Below, piece after piece: positions 24,352 to 35,686 of a stretch of DNA of 64,000 bases (its first letter is position 1; the number at the start of each line of letters is the position of its first letter). The DNA is taken from positions 83,893,784-83,957,783 of the forward strand of contig NC_072893.1 of assembly GCF_027943255.1 (NCBI RefSeq). The letters run 5' to 3'. Both the position numbers and the translations under genes were made by a program. The DNA is from Anastrepha obliqua (lineage: Eukaryota > Arthropoda > Insecta > Diptera > Tephritidae). The notes below the pieces were generated by a model. It had not been told where the DNA came from and ran no database searches. It worked only from the letters and a program-made list of their open reading frames with translations.

Positions 24352-24544
24352 TTTTTAAATAATATGAACATTTCCATTTTTTTTTTCAGTATAACCAAAA
24401 CGCTGTATATTTGGTATTATATTTTATAAATACTTAAGTAACAAGGAAACACATATATGCCATATTTCAAGATGTTTAATTGAGAGATTTAGCATTATTT
24501 GAAATGCCATTAGGGGGGTGCTTTAGTTTTGACCAACACTGTAT

Positions 24545-25890
24545 ATACAATCCCAGTACTAACATATTCTTTTGGAATTTTAAGAGGGTCGGAAACAGAC
24601 TTAAATAATATAGAAATAACCACACGAAAGCACCCGACAAGACATAGAAAATTACATCCTAACTCATGCATACAAATAATAACCCTACCCAGACCGAAAG
24701 GAGGTAGAGGGATCATAGATATTCACAACCTACAGAATAATCAAACAACAGCACTACATAAATCCTTCCACATACACACATGCACAAAAATGATTCACCA
24801 CTTAATCTACATGACACACAAGGAAGATTATTTCTGGATGTTGTCTATTAGTGGGAAGCGATTACACCGAAAGACATAACAATATGGCAAAAATACTACT
24901 ACACCAAAAAATAGCGAATAATCTACGCTTAAACACAAATGGGTAAGACTCCGTCAGAAAATATGAGATTTGCAAGTGGTCTTTCGATTTCTTTGAAACT
25001 TTGGGAAATATTAGTTCTAGGTAAGATACATTCGAGCCTAAAAGGATTTTGAGTCATCTACGCCATGTTGAAAATCGGGACCGTGTTTTTTTCAAAAATC
25101 AATATTTCTTGAACCGTTGGATGGATTTCAATGCAATTTACAGACAATATAGAAACAAATAAGTAGTTTAAATTAGTATTATGTTAAAAAAAAATTTCGA
25201 AATTTTGACCAAAAAAAAGTCAAAAAAATTTTTTGAATCAATTCTTAGTTGATTTGGCCAGTTTTTCAGATTTTCTGTTATACACGTAACGATTCCTTAT
25301 GATTTAACCTTTATTTTGAAAAAAAAAAATTGTATGGTGTCTATAATAGTTCTCGTGATATTGCGATTTTAGTGGAAGCGCGCACCGTGAAGTTCGCGGT
25401 TACGCAGCGCGGGAGTAGAAAAACGCGCACAGACCTGCAGCAGTCTGCTCCAGTCACTTCATACAGGAACACATAACGCAGCGCGAACCGTGCGTGCGCG
25501 CTTCCACTAAAATCGCAATTGCATTGAAATCCATCCAACGGTTCAAGAAATATTGATTTTTGAAAAAAACACGGTCCCGATTTTCAACATGGCGTAGATG
25601 ACTCAATTTTGAAAATTTTTCAAAATCCTTTTCGGCTCGAATGTATCTTACCTAGAACTAATATTTCCCAAAGTTTCAAAGAAATCGAAAGACCACTTGC
25701 AAATCTCATATTTTCTGACGGAGTCTTACCCAAATACTTCAGCCTATACGAATACATTCCTGAGAATATATTGGAAAATGGGTACTGGGACGTCGCCATG
25801 AGAACAGACAGAACAATCACCCACAATACACCGGATATAATGCTAATAAACAAACGAACAAAAACCATAATTTTTATGATATAATAAATA
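24545..25890 (+). pseudogene. R4-like LINE fragment split by a foldback element
   Basis: The left part (24545-24940) reads PVLTYSFGILRGSETDL and LPRPKGGRGIIDIHNLQNNQ, then LLHQKIANNLRLNTN. The right part (25732-25884) resumes with KYFSLYEYIPENILENGY and DRTITHNTPDIMLINK. These match the RT-distal and restriction-like-endonuclease region of R4/Dong-type site-selective LINEs. The 791-bp foldback element lies exactly between them. Frameshifts are present on the left side and the element is dead. Confidence 0.7.
24941..25731. mobile_element. Foldback element with GC-rich inner hairpin
   Basis: Outer arms 24941-25140 and about 25516-25731 are inverted copies with tips GGGTAAGACTCCGTCAG; the right arm has about 17 extra bases. 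The loop contains a second, GC-rich inverted repeat (GCGATTTTAGTGGAAGCGCG at 25364 and its complement near 25515). AAAT flanks both ends, a candidate 4-bp target duplication. No coding capacity and no known family recognised. Confidence 0.75.
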
Positions 25891-26276
25891 ATAAAACTTA
25901 ATAAACAAAACAGTGCCAAAATGACTTGCATTCGTTAAATTTATTCGTTAAAATAGTTCGGTTCCAAATCAACGCTATTTAACACTTTTATTGAATAAAA
26001 TAGCCATTTTAGTAATAAATAGTAAAAAACCGAATATCTCAATAACGTTGCTTTTACCTTAAAAAACGCAAACAATTTAAGAACCTAGCGCCCCAAATAA
26101 CGTTTGCCACTACTTTGGTAGCGCAGGTCCAAAACAGTGTATACTTGTGTTAATATTAATAACTAAGTGCTAAACAGTTAACATAAAATTATACAGATCA
26201 ACACATACCTTTACATACCTATTGTATGTATGTATGTTAACTGCTTGACAAATTTTATTAATGAGCAAACCAAGAA

Positions 26277-26596
26277 GGCCGCCGTAGCCGAATGGGTTGG
26301 TGCGTGATTACCATTCGAAATTCACAGAGGGGTCGTTAGTTCGAATCTCGGTGAAAGCAAAATTAATAAAAACATTTTTCTAAAAGCGGTCGCCCCTCGG
26401 CAGGCAATGGCAAACCTCCGAGTGTATTTCTGCCATGAAAAAGCTACTCATAAAAATATCTGCCGTTCGGAATCGGCTTGAAACTGTAGGTCCCTCCATT
26501 TGTGGAACAACATCAAGACGCACACCACAAATAGGAGGAGGAGCTCGGCCAAACACCTAACAGAAGTGTACGCGCCAATTATTTATTTTTATTTTT
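26277..26596 (+). mobile_element. tRNA-derived SINE, young copy with 10-bp target duplication
   Basis: A full-length 320-bp copy starting GGCCGCCGTAGCCGAATGGG and ending in an ATTTATTTTTATTTTT tail. AAACCAAGAA flanks both sides (26267-26276 and 26597-26606). The matching place in copy 1, around 2077-2087, reads AAACAAAGAA once with no insert, so it landed after the duplication, about 340 bases upstream of the gene 2 start codon. Confidence 0.93.
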
Positions 26597-26779
26597 AAAC
26601 CAAGAAATGCGCGCTTACTCATATATTATATTATACTTACATATCTATAAATAATCAAACAGAGCGTCAGTAAATTGATAATAAAGAGCGTTTAGTTATC
26701 GGGGAAAGCTAGAAGATAACGTAATATAGGTGAGCAAAGTGTTGAAAGCAAACAGCGCTCTCAGCCTCTCATTTGTAGC

Positions 26780-26947
26780 TAAAGCAAAGCGAAAAATATG
26801 TTAACACATCGCCGTTTTTTTTTTTTTGGCCAAAACCACAGTCAGTTTCCAATAGATTTTGCGGTGCGTTGCGTTCTTATATTTTACACGCTCGTCATAA
26901 ATAAACAGTTAAATACTATAATTTCAAAATATCAAAGCACTTAAAAA
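26780..26947 (+). promoter_or_regulatory. Candidate core promoter of gene 2
   Basis: Retains the TCAGTT initiator-like motif (26842-26847), 106 bases from the start codon, and the following leader of gene 1. Two upstream segments of about 36-39 bases present at gene 1 are missing. The GATA cores lie further upstream, at about 26697 and 26715. Function is inferred only. Confidence 0.25.
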
Positions 26948-29900
26948 ATGGTGATACGGAATCCTAACAGTATCTACATTCCCGACTACTTAAATGAAGA
27001 GTTTCTTGTGAATGCACTGGAAGAGGGTCTGCGTGAAATCAAAGTCACAATTAATGAAGCCATTTTTGAATGGGGCAGCAACCCCGGAGATAACTATTGT
27101 TCGCGCATTTATCGTGTATTGGTTGGCTTTCAGCGTCTGTCAGCGGATCAAAAGCAACCAGTGCAAGAACAATTATCATTAATAATCAAAACTATTCCGA
27201 TAACAAAAGAAACGCGATTCCTGGAAGATGTCGGCGTATTTCTAAAGGAGAAATTTACCTACTTTGATGTGTTGCCTCGGCTAGAATTACTTATCGATGG
27301 TTATAAATTTGGTGCTAAGTTAGTATCTCTACAAAACCTTTTATAAAGTGTCACATTGAGAAGACTTTCTTTGAAATTTGAAAAGAAAAATAATGTTTAT
27401 TTAAAAAGTTCTGATATTTTAATTGTGGTGTAAACTAGGGTGGCTACAATTTCGGAAATTTTTCAAATAGTTTGGGACTCTCTGGAGAAATGATAAATTA
27501 GATATTAGATATACTGCATTAAGACAATCGGATAAAATGTAGTGTTTTCGACTTGAGACTAAAATTCGAAAAATGAGTGTCTTTGTAAATGAAAATCATA
27601 TAAAATAAAAAACTTTGTTACGGCTTTTCTTTTTTTTCTAAACAACACTGTGTTAAATCTTCGCGCGTTCAAAAATCCGTTAATAGTCAGAATCGTGAGA
27701 TATGTAGCGATTTTAAAGTAAAAAGTGGTCCATGTAGTGGGTAAAAATTCAAAAAATTAAAAGAAAATGGGTATATTATTAGTTTATTTGAAAATAAAAA
27801 ATTCGGTTTGCTTCGCAGTAGTACATGCTGGTAATCCAGTTATCCAAGACCTGACGATGTCTGGCTCTATCGCCCGAATGGCTGCTCGATATTCGCCTTA
27901 AGGACCTAAACCGCTACTGGATTGTTCGCATAACTTCGGTTCTTCATGGCACCCCGCCAAAAAAAAGTCTAACGTCGTCAAATCTGGGGCGGCTAATCGT
28001 CATTGTCGAGACTTGGCGGGCAAAAGATGAATAGCGACATAGGCTGTGGCCCATGGTGCGCTTTTCTGCTATAACCAAAGATTGGCTACATTTTCGGCTA
28101 CATAACATCATTTATGTATGCCTCTGCAGCGCTCACGTTGACCGAAATGACATTTCAAGCCAACCTAAAAAAAGCCCAGTAACGACGACTCAACAAACTA
28201 ACACTCTTTGAGGATGACTTGGCTTCGCGACGATAACGTGCGGTTTTTCCGATTCAGAAATGCGGCAGTTTTGCTTGCTAACATAGCCACCGAGACGAAA
28301 ATGTGTTTCGTCAGGGAAGCGAATTTTTCGAGCAAATTCGTTGTCTATTTCGAGCTGCTCTAAGGCTCAAACTTTACCAACGATGTTCAAGTATGATAAT
28401 GACTTTCTGTTAAGACTTCCAGCTAGAAAGAGCTATCACTGTCAAAATAACATATGATAAAAAAAAATACTATAAGGACCCAGTACATACAGTTGTATGC
28501 TTGTACTTCGGTAGAGCGGTTTTTTCTAGTAACTCAGTGTAGGTATTGCTCCAAAAGATATGGAAATATTATTATGAATTTTGAGCATGCTTTATAGTAG
28601 ATATTATTAAAAAAATTTGAGGAAAGTGTTTTTCAAAAATCTTGGAAAATTAATTTTGGAATCCAATTCCCATCGCCGGCGTTTGAAAATTATATCTTTG
28701 TATCGTCTTCGCCAAACTCCCACACTTTTTGGAAGTGGGTTTTTGCAGTTTTCAGCGCGTTTTTTCATTCGCGCGTTGTTATAACAGCTTAAAATAATAT
28801 TTTGAAAAATCCTGCTAAGCTTACAGTACATAAAACATATCCGAGTCGTTCCAGTAACGTAGGCCCGATTGATGCTGTGACACAAAAAAATATTGCATAT
28901 TTAATTCAACAATCGTAGACACATTTTTTTAGGGCGAAAATATGTATAAGTTTGTAACCCAGTTCCTTAGTGGAGCACATATAAAGTGATTTTCCTTATA
29001 TTAAATAAACTTATGCTCTATACTCAAGACTCTAAACTCGTCAACGATCGATTGCAGTAATATTCGTCTCCTTTACCCAGATGCTATTACGCCATTAAAT
29101 CACCAATGCAGACAATCGTTTTCGATGACTTGAAAGTTGATGGGTTCACCATTGCATCGCGACAAGATCAGCTCGATTGGGAACACAGCGAATTGATCTT
29201 GCGACAAGTGGGTCGTTTGCATGCCACCTCAATGGTTTTGATGAACAGAGTAAGTTTTCATATTATGTTAGGATTAAGTAACATAATAGTGTAAGTTTTT
29301 TTGGTCCTTTTCATTCGTACTCAGAGAACTTTTCCTGATTTCGAGAGTCCTTTTCCTATTTTCAATAATTCACAGCCGCCGCCGTAGCCGAATGGGTAGA
29401 TGCGTAACTACAATTCGGAATTCGGACAACGTAGGTTCGAATCTCCGTGAAACACCAAAATAAAGACAACGTTTTTTCAAATTGCGGTCGCCCCTCGGCA
29501 GGCAATGTCAAACCTCCGAGTTTATTTCTGTCATCGAAAATCTCCTCATCAAACCAGTTGCCTTTCGGAGTCAGCTTACAATTGTAGGATTTAGGTCCCT
29601 CCATTTATCAAACAACGTCAAGACATACAACAAAGAGTGTCAGCGCTAATTATATTGTATATATTGTTATAATTCATATTACTTCGTAACCCTTAATGTA
29701 AACTCTCTGTTATTCTTAAGCGACACGACTTCGACGATTCACCAGTTGCTTGCATCTTTGAGAAGTAACACCAGTTATTCATACCAAGTGCATAGAGATA
29801 TTTTCTTGCTTTCGTTATTTACCCATAAGTGACGGTTCGAAGGATTTGTTCACCGGGGTAGCATCGTAGTCATATAATTGTAAAGCTCTAAAAATGGCAG

Positions 29901-31211
29901 GTGTACGAAATTCACTTTTTTTTTGTTATATGTGACTGGCTGCCACGGTTATAGTCTCACGTTATGCTTATGAGATCCACCAAAATGTCGACAAAAACTG
30001 GCATCGCTTTTGTAATCACCGAACCAAAAATCCCGGAGTAGTAATTTTTGTAAACTTAGCGCAATGTAATTTAATAATTTGCAGTTCGATCATAATCATC
30101 TCAGGACGCTGTGGCTACGTAGTCAAGACACGAAACCCCTCGGTCAAAGTGTGCTAAAAAAAAAGTTGTTTTTATTCTACTGCCTAGTTGCTTATTATTA
30201 TTATTATTCTGCAATTCTGTCTTCTGAAAACAGATGTATATACTCAGGGCATCAGTAAATATTTGCACTAACCTAAATTTCTCTGCACAGTTTAGTCAAA
30301 GCCATCAAAGCGAATAACTGTTAAAACTAATATTCTCCTAAATTTCATAATTTAAATATGTATTTTACTAAATCATCATGCCCTTTTTGTATTTCCAGCA
30401 TCCCGACATCACCAAACGCCTCAATAAAGGGATGCTCTCCGAAGAGACTTTAATGAAGAGTGATACCTTTGAAAATATGTTTGGCGGCACACTGAAGCAG
30501 TTAGCTATCAATTCAGCGAATTGGCCTGGTTTTGAAAAGATCTCCCAGAAACTACATCACTTTCATAATAATTTCAAGTCAATATGTTTGCGTGCGGCCG
30601 AACGCCGCAAAGACGATCGCATTGTTGTGATGAATCATGGTGATCTATGGACCGCCAATTTCATGTATGCCTATGATGATCCCCAGCAACCGATTAAGCC
30701 AACGCGCGCAATTTTTGTAAGTACATACATACATTTTAAATGGTTAATCACTTTCTCCGTAGGGACCTTTACAAGTTAACCTGTGACTTACTTTCAGGTG
30801 GACTTTCAGGTAAACTTCTATGGCAGCCCCGGCTGTGATCTCAATTTCCTACTCAATACAAGTATACGTCTCGATTTGCTAAAATATCGGCGCGATGAAC
30901 TAATAAACGTCTACTTCCAAACCTTTACCGAAACTCTGAAATATCTTCACTATGAAAATATTCCGACATTAGAGGATCTCAAATATGAATTGCGTGCACG
31001 AGAACTTTATGGTCTATTTGCACTGTTCGGTTTCCTGCCGATCGTTACTATACCAAAGGAGTGGTCCGAAGATAGCAGTATTGATCAATTTTTGGATGAG
31101 GAGTTTGCCCGGAAAAAATTCGAGAAAATATTCTCACAGGAGCGTCTACAAATGCAACTAAAATACGCTTTGCAGCGCTTGGAAGATTTGGGCGTCTTGG
31201 ACGAATTTTAG
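26948..31211 (+). CDS. EcKinase/CHK-family kinase gene 2 (complete, 4 exons)
   Basis: Exons 26948-27318, 29081-29249, 30399-30716 and 30798-31211 have exactly the lengths and phases of gene 1 and encode 423 residues without a stop. All catalytic signatures are kept: GDNYCSRIYRV at 47-57, K81, HGDLWTAN at 260-267 and VDFQ at 287-290. By my reading it differs from gene 1 at 12 residues: N8S, F20L, L103F, A158E, K179N, D181H, Y236H, T246A, L291V, K383Q, L384F and V385L. Three of these are adjacent, near the C-terminus. The pattern indicates a recent duplicate that is still open and probably functional. Its upstream region has been altered by a SINE insertion and two small deletions, so its expression may differ. 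Role as for gene 1: ATP-dependent phosphorylation of a small hydroxylated molecule, substrate unknown. Confidence 0.92.
27785..28480 (-). pseudogene. Tc1/mariner transposase relic in intron 1 of gene 2
   Basis: Duplicate of the relic at 3370-4060, with the same FSDETHFRLGGYVSK-type core (the copy reads FPDETHF) and the same disruptions. It was copied with the locus. Confidence 0.7.
29376..29660 (+). mobile_element. tRNA-derived SINE (old copy) in intron 2 of gene 2
   Basis: Nearly identical to the copy at 4955-5240, including the degenerate tail, so it was inherited through the segmental duplication. Confidence 0.8.
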
Positions 31212-31352
31212 AGAATGTAAATTGGAACTGGATATACTCGCATGTATATGTAGATTTATAGATGTACATATGTATTATATTATACAATTTGTTTTAAATT
31301 ATTGGGATAAAAGAAAGCTATTATTGTGTATTTAAATATAGGTAAATTTATT

Positions 31353-31358
31353 AATAAA
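31353..31358 (+). promoter_or_regulatory. Candidate polyadenylation signal of gene 2
   Basis: AATAAA 142 bases after the stop codon, in the position equivalent to 6929-6934 of gene 1. Confidence 0.45.
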
Positions 31359-31402
31359 TTTCAGCGCTCATAGTCTTTGAAAGTGTAATAACAGCAATAA
31401 GA

Positions 31403-34212
31403 TTATTGACTCAAACACAATATTTATTTATTTAGTAATACAATAATTAAATATTGTATAAGTAAGGAAGTGTTAAATACCCCCGCACATTTTCGTGAAA
31501 TTTATTTTAGACTGGCTGTTAATTTTTGAAAGCAAACAAACTCAAAGACAATTATCTTAGAACATTAGATGGACGGACGGAAGTGTAGTCTTAAGAAAAG
31601 TGGGTATGATTTTATCCAATCTCAATAATACATATTTACGTTGGATCTAAATGAGGTGCGGAGTAATCAAGGCGATTAGAGTATCTAAGGTGGCGCCATT
31701 AAAAACAGTTACTTTATTTTTCGCGATTTTAACAAGTCTGACGTCAGCGCCCTTCCTAATACAAAGCAAACGAATAAAACAAACAAAAGTAGAAGAAATT
31801 ACATGTTTGTGAAAATTCAGTGAATAGCTTGGTAGTATTCTGATTTGTGCGATTTAAACTAATGAAAACGAAGGGGTGTCTGTTAAATTGTGAAAGCACA
31901 AATTAATATAAAGTCTCCAAATGTAGTGTTTTTGCGTTTTTATGCGGAAGACCCCGTGGGTAGAAAGTATGTGCGTATAATTTCTCTTCTTCTTCACATG
32001 CAAATAATTTCCTTACCTTTTGTTTGTTTATTGATGGACTCTTATGACACGGCGAATTCGGAAAGCGCAATATTCTTCTCTATCATTCTTGGGGAGTAGT
32101 GCGCGTACTAAGTTTGGGCGAATTTTATTGAGCCGAGAATCTTATTATCGAGATACACGCGTGAATTCGCCTCGTATTCCTCTCATCATTTTTAAGCCAT
32201 TTTTACCAAGTTTGAGAGACCATGTTTTATTGTACTTTTAAAACGAATTTTATTGATAGTTGTATAAATAATATTCACTAACCCATAAATGCTCCTATGA
32301 AAAGTATAATTGTTAATTAAATGACAAATACGTTACTTTGGGGGGAAAAAATGTTTTATTTATATCCGTTATCTGAGTTATCAATTGATTTTCAATACCA
32401 AACTAACTTGGATAAAGAGTAATATGTGTGCGAAGTTTCATTGAAATATATTAATTTTTGCTTGCGTTATCGTTCACACAGACGGACAGGCGATCGGGCA
32501 GACACGGACCCAATCTATTTTGATACTTTAATACTAGATGCGGATCTTTATTGCACACAATGCCATCGTTTACTAATACAACTTAAACTTCAAAATCTCA
32601 TTCTAATTTTCAGATGCCTTGTTGTTGAAATCAGTCTCACTGTAATATGATAGCGTCCCGTCAACCGCATCAAAGCATTCATTCATATCACCTTCGACTC
32701 CGTTATCACTAACATACGAGTGCTTGCAGTGCTTCACAAATTTTTTCTATTGTCACACCGCTTGGCTCAAAGCACCTACGTGGGATTTCATGCAGATTTC
32801 ATTGCTGTTTTTTTTTTCAAATATTTTTTATTATAATAATTAATTTAAATATTCATCTGTAAAACTTTATTGAATGAATACAAATTTATTGAATGAATAT
32901 ACATATAGTACATATATGAGCAACTTAGCAACATGTTAGATATAAAGCTTTTATTTATTTTCAATAGTGACTAAGAGTCACTGCGCGGGACGACTTGGTT
33001 TGAATAAAATGTTATTCAAGTATTTCAAGATTACCTCTTTCGAAAGAATATGGGGGTGATTTTATACAATATTATGATATGATTTATTGAGCAATTTTGC
33101 ATAAGTATGCATAAGAAAGCATTCACCCTGAGCGAAAATAATTGTTTATATCTATTATCGTATTTTAACCCCAGTATACCATATAGATGGATAAGTAAGA
33201 AAGCAGACACAATGAAATATACTTGTGCGTGATTCATAAGGTAATAATTTCTAGGCCAATGACACCTGCTACTTTCAAACATCGCAATAAAAAAACGATT
33301 GACCAAGGCACATAATGAACCAAAGTCAGAATGTTCTTTTCGCCATGAAAAATCGTCTTACACAACAAAAAAAAATATATGTGCGAGACCGAAATAAAGA
33401 GTCCAATAAGAATAAATATATACGAGTATATATTGTATACCTATATAAAAGAAATTTAAACAAAAAAACTTTGTGTTTGGTACTCTCGCGAGGGTTTCAA
33501 AATTCACATATCGCGGACGTACAGATTTGAAGTAAAATTTTGTATCTGTTATGTGGAAGACTTTTACAAACGGGAGTATTTAAATAAACAAACCAGCATC
33601 AATGATTTTTTGCATAGAATAATTATGATGTGGTAGAACTTTGCATTTTTGTTTAGGCCATAAGCAGTCGCCAACTACCGTTATTTAAATGAAAAGCTAG
33701 TTTAAGTGCAAAGAGAAAGACAAAGTTGAATTTTTAGTACACAAAAACTAAATTTATTTCTTTAAAAAAAGGGTAACTACGTTTCTTATACATCAAAAGC
33801 ACAAGTTTAAGGCTGTCTTTACGAAATATAAGCTGCAGAGGCCTGCAATATGGCCCGTTATTAATTCTCTTGTAATACCATTTCCAGTACGAATTCACGA
33901 GTTGTTTAAAGTGTGGTCTTAGTCGAATAATTTAATTTCATCAAACTAAGTAAAAGCTAAATACATTTAATCAACTTTATAAAAACAGGAGTGAAAAAGG
34001 TGTGAGCTTAGTTGAGCTTAGGGCTTCAGACCGTCCTATACTCATTTCGTAATTTTAAGATGTTATTTTGTAGTGCAATTCAATAACTTTAAATGATTCG
34101 CCAATTGTTATTTTTGCCTACAATTAAATGTAAACAACTCAATTTTTCCATTTATTAGAGAGGGAAAGAGAGGAGTAGTATCAATAAAGAGTGGCATATC
34201 CGCCAAATAAAA
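31403..34212. other. Intergenic DNA between genes 2 and 3, nothing recognised
   Basis: Only short unassignable frames, simple AT runs and TACATA-type motifs. No terminal repeats or family-level coding similarity seen. Confidence 0.35.
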
Positions 34213-35457
34213 TATCAGGTCAGTCCATAAGTTCGTGCGTTTTTTAAAGATGGTTTTGAAATTAATAAAAAAGATGTTTAAAGTATTTATTAATCAATAA
34301 TATATTATCCTTCATTATTTACAATGTCTTCCCAACGTTTAGGCAAATTTTTAACTTCCTGCTCAAACAATTTTTTGTCCTTGGAGCCAAAATACGCTTC
34401 TATATCCCTTTTTATAGCTTCTTTTGAGGAGTAGTTCATGTTACTCATATGGGATTGAAGTCCGCGGAAAAGGTGATAATCACAAGGTGCAATATCCGGA
34501 GAGTATGGTGGATTGGCATTAGCTCCCATCCGAGCTCGTTCAGCTTGCCTAATGTTTACCTTGCGGTATGGGGTCTTGCGTTGTCGTGGTGAAACAAAAC
34601 TTTGCGTTCATTCACTAAAGACGGTCGATTTTTGTTAAGTGCCTCATTCAGGTTTGATAGCTGATGGGAGTAATAATCAGCAGTTATCGTTTGGTTTGGT
34701 TCCAGAAGTTCATAATAAACAATACCGGTCATATCCCACCAAATAGACAGGAGAATCTTCTTGGGGTGAAGGCCATCGCTAGAGGTCGGTTCTGGTGTTT
34801 CAACTTTATCTAACCATTGGCGTTTGGGAACAGGATTATTGTAAAGGACTGATTTTTCATCACCAGCAACGTTACGGTTCAAAAAAGTTTAATTTTCAAG
34901 CCGTTGCAGCAGCTGAGAACACAGATTCACTCTCTGCTGAAGGTTGGCGACGGAAAGTCTATGCGGTACCCATTTTCCCAGCTTTGAAACCTTTCCCAAA
35001 TGAACCAAGTGCCTGTGAAATGTTCCATGCGATGAATTTAACCTCTGAGCTATCATATCGACTGTCAAATTTCGCTCAGCTTCCACGAGTTCGAGCAAGG
35101 CGTCGGAGTTAAAGACTTCAGGACGACGAGCACGCAGAGCATCCTTCACGCCGCAGTTACCACTTCGGAATTTTGAAAACCACTTTTGCGCTGTCCTTAC
35201 ACTCACAGTATCCTCTCCGTGAATAGTGTTTATTTCTGCAGCAACAGTTGTTGCATTTTTACCACTTTTATAAAAAAATACAAAATATGCCTCTTATACG
35301 CGTTCGAAGATTCCATTTTATTTTTGTTGAGTACACAATATATCAAAGAAAATATAAATAGTTGCGTTATATTCCGCGAACAATTTTTTGTATGCAAAAA
35401 TCGTACAAAGGTTAAATTATGGGTAAAATACGCACGAACTTATGGACTGACCTGATA
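34213..35457 (-). mobile_element. Nearly full-length mariner (DD34D) with frameshifts
   Basis: Perfectly matching 25-base inverted ends (begin TCAGGTCAGTCCATAAGTTC) with TA at both sides. The minus-strand transposase is read in three pieces. 35206-34889 is the HTH half (TAQKWFSKFRSGN). 34882-34556 has GDEKSVLYNN with the first aspartate, SIWWDMTGIVYYELL and HHDNARPHTAR with the second. 34529-34305 has PPYSPDIAPCDYHLF with the third. All three acidic residues are present, but frameshifts separate the pieces and the start region is broken, so it is a recently dead copy. Confidence 0.9.
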
Positions 35458-35686
35458 TCAAAATGAGAGAATAACGCAAAGAATAATAGCAAACAAGACT
35501 AACGTCTAAGTGTTTTTGCTAATTACTCGTATAACTTTCAATAAAAGAAGGAGATTGAATGAAATGTGTATTTTCAATTGTGTTTTGAAACGGTAGATGA
35601 AAGCGTGATATTCCCACTGTAGCAAAACACGAAAATTCAGTATTCAATCGTAAGTTAAACGTGTAAACGTAAAGTAAAGCGTTTAA

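Larger units (their letters stand above)
19689..24541. mobile_element. Tc1-like composite with 49-bp inverted ends, 4.85 kb
   Basis: Left end CAGTATTGGCCAAAACTAAA at 19689 and its inverted counterpart ending at 24541 match over about 49 bases with roughly three or four differences, and both are flanked by TA. The span is far longer than a Tc1 element because it holds a Helitron helicase relic, a foldback element and a second, smaller Tc1-like element (23464-24351) with related ends. Either one element was invaded repeatedly, or two separate end fragments now face each other. The first is simpler. Confidence 0.6.
25955..31402 (+). repeat. Segmental duplication, copy 2 (kinase-gene portion)
   Basis: Direct-orientation partner of 1765-6979. 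Compared with copy 1 it has gained the SINE at 26277-26596 and lacks two short segments from the 5' flank; otherwise indels are small. Homology stops at about 31402, after which the flank is unrelated to that of copy 1. Confidence 0.85.
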
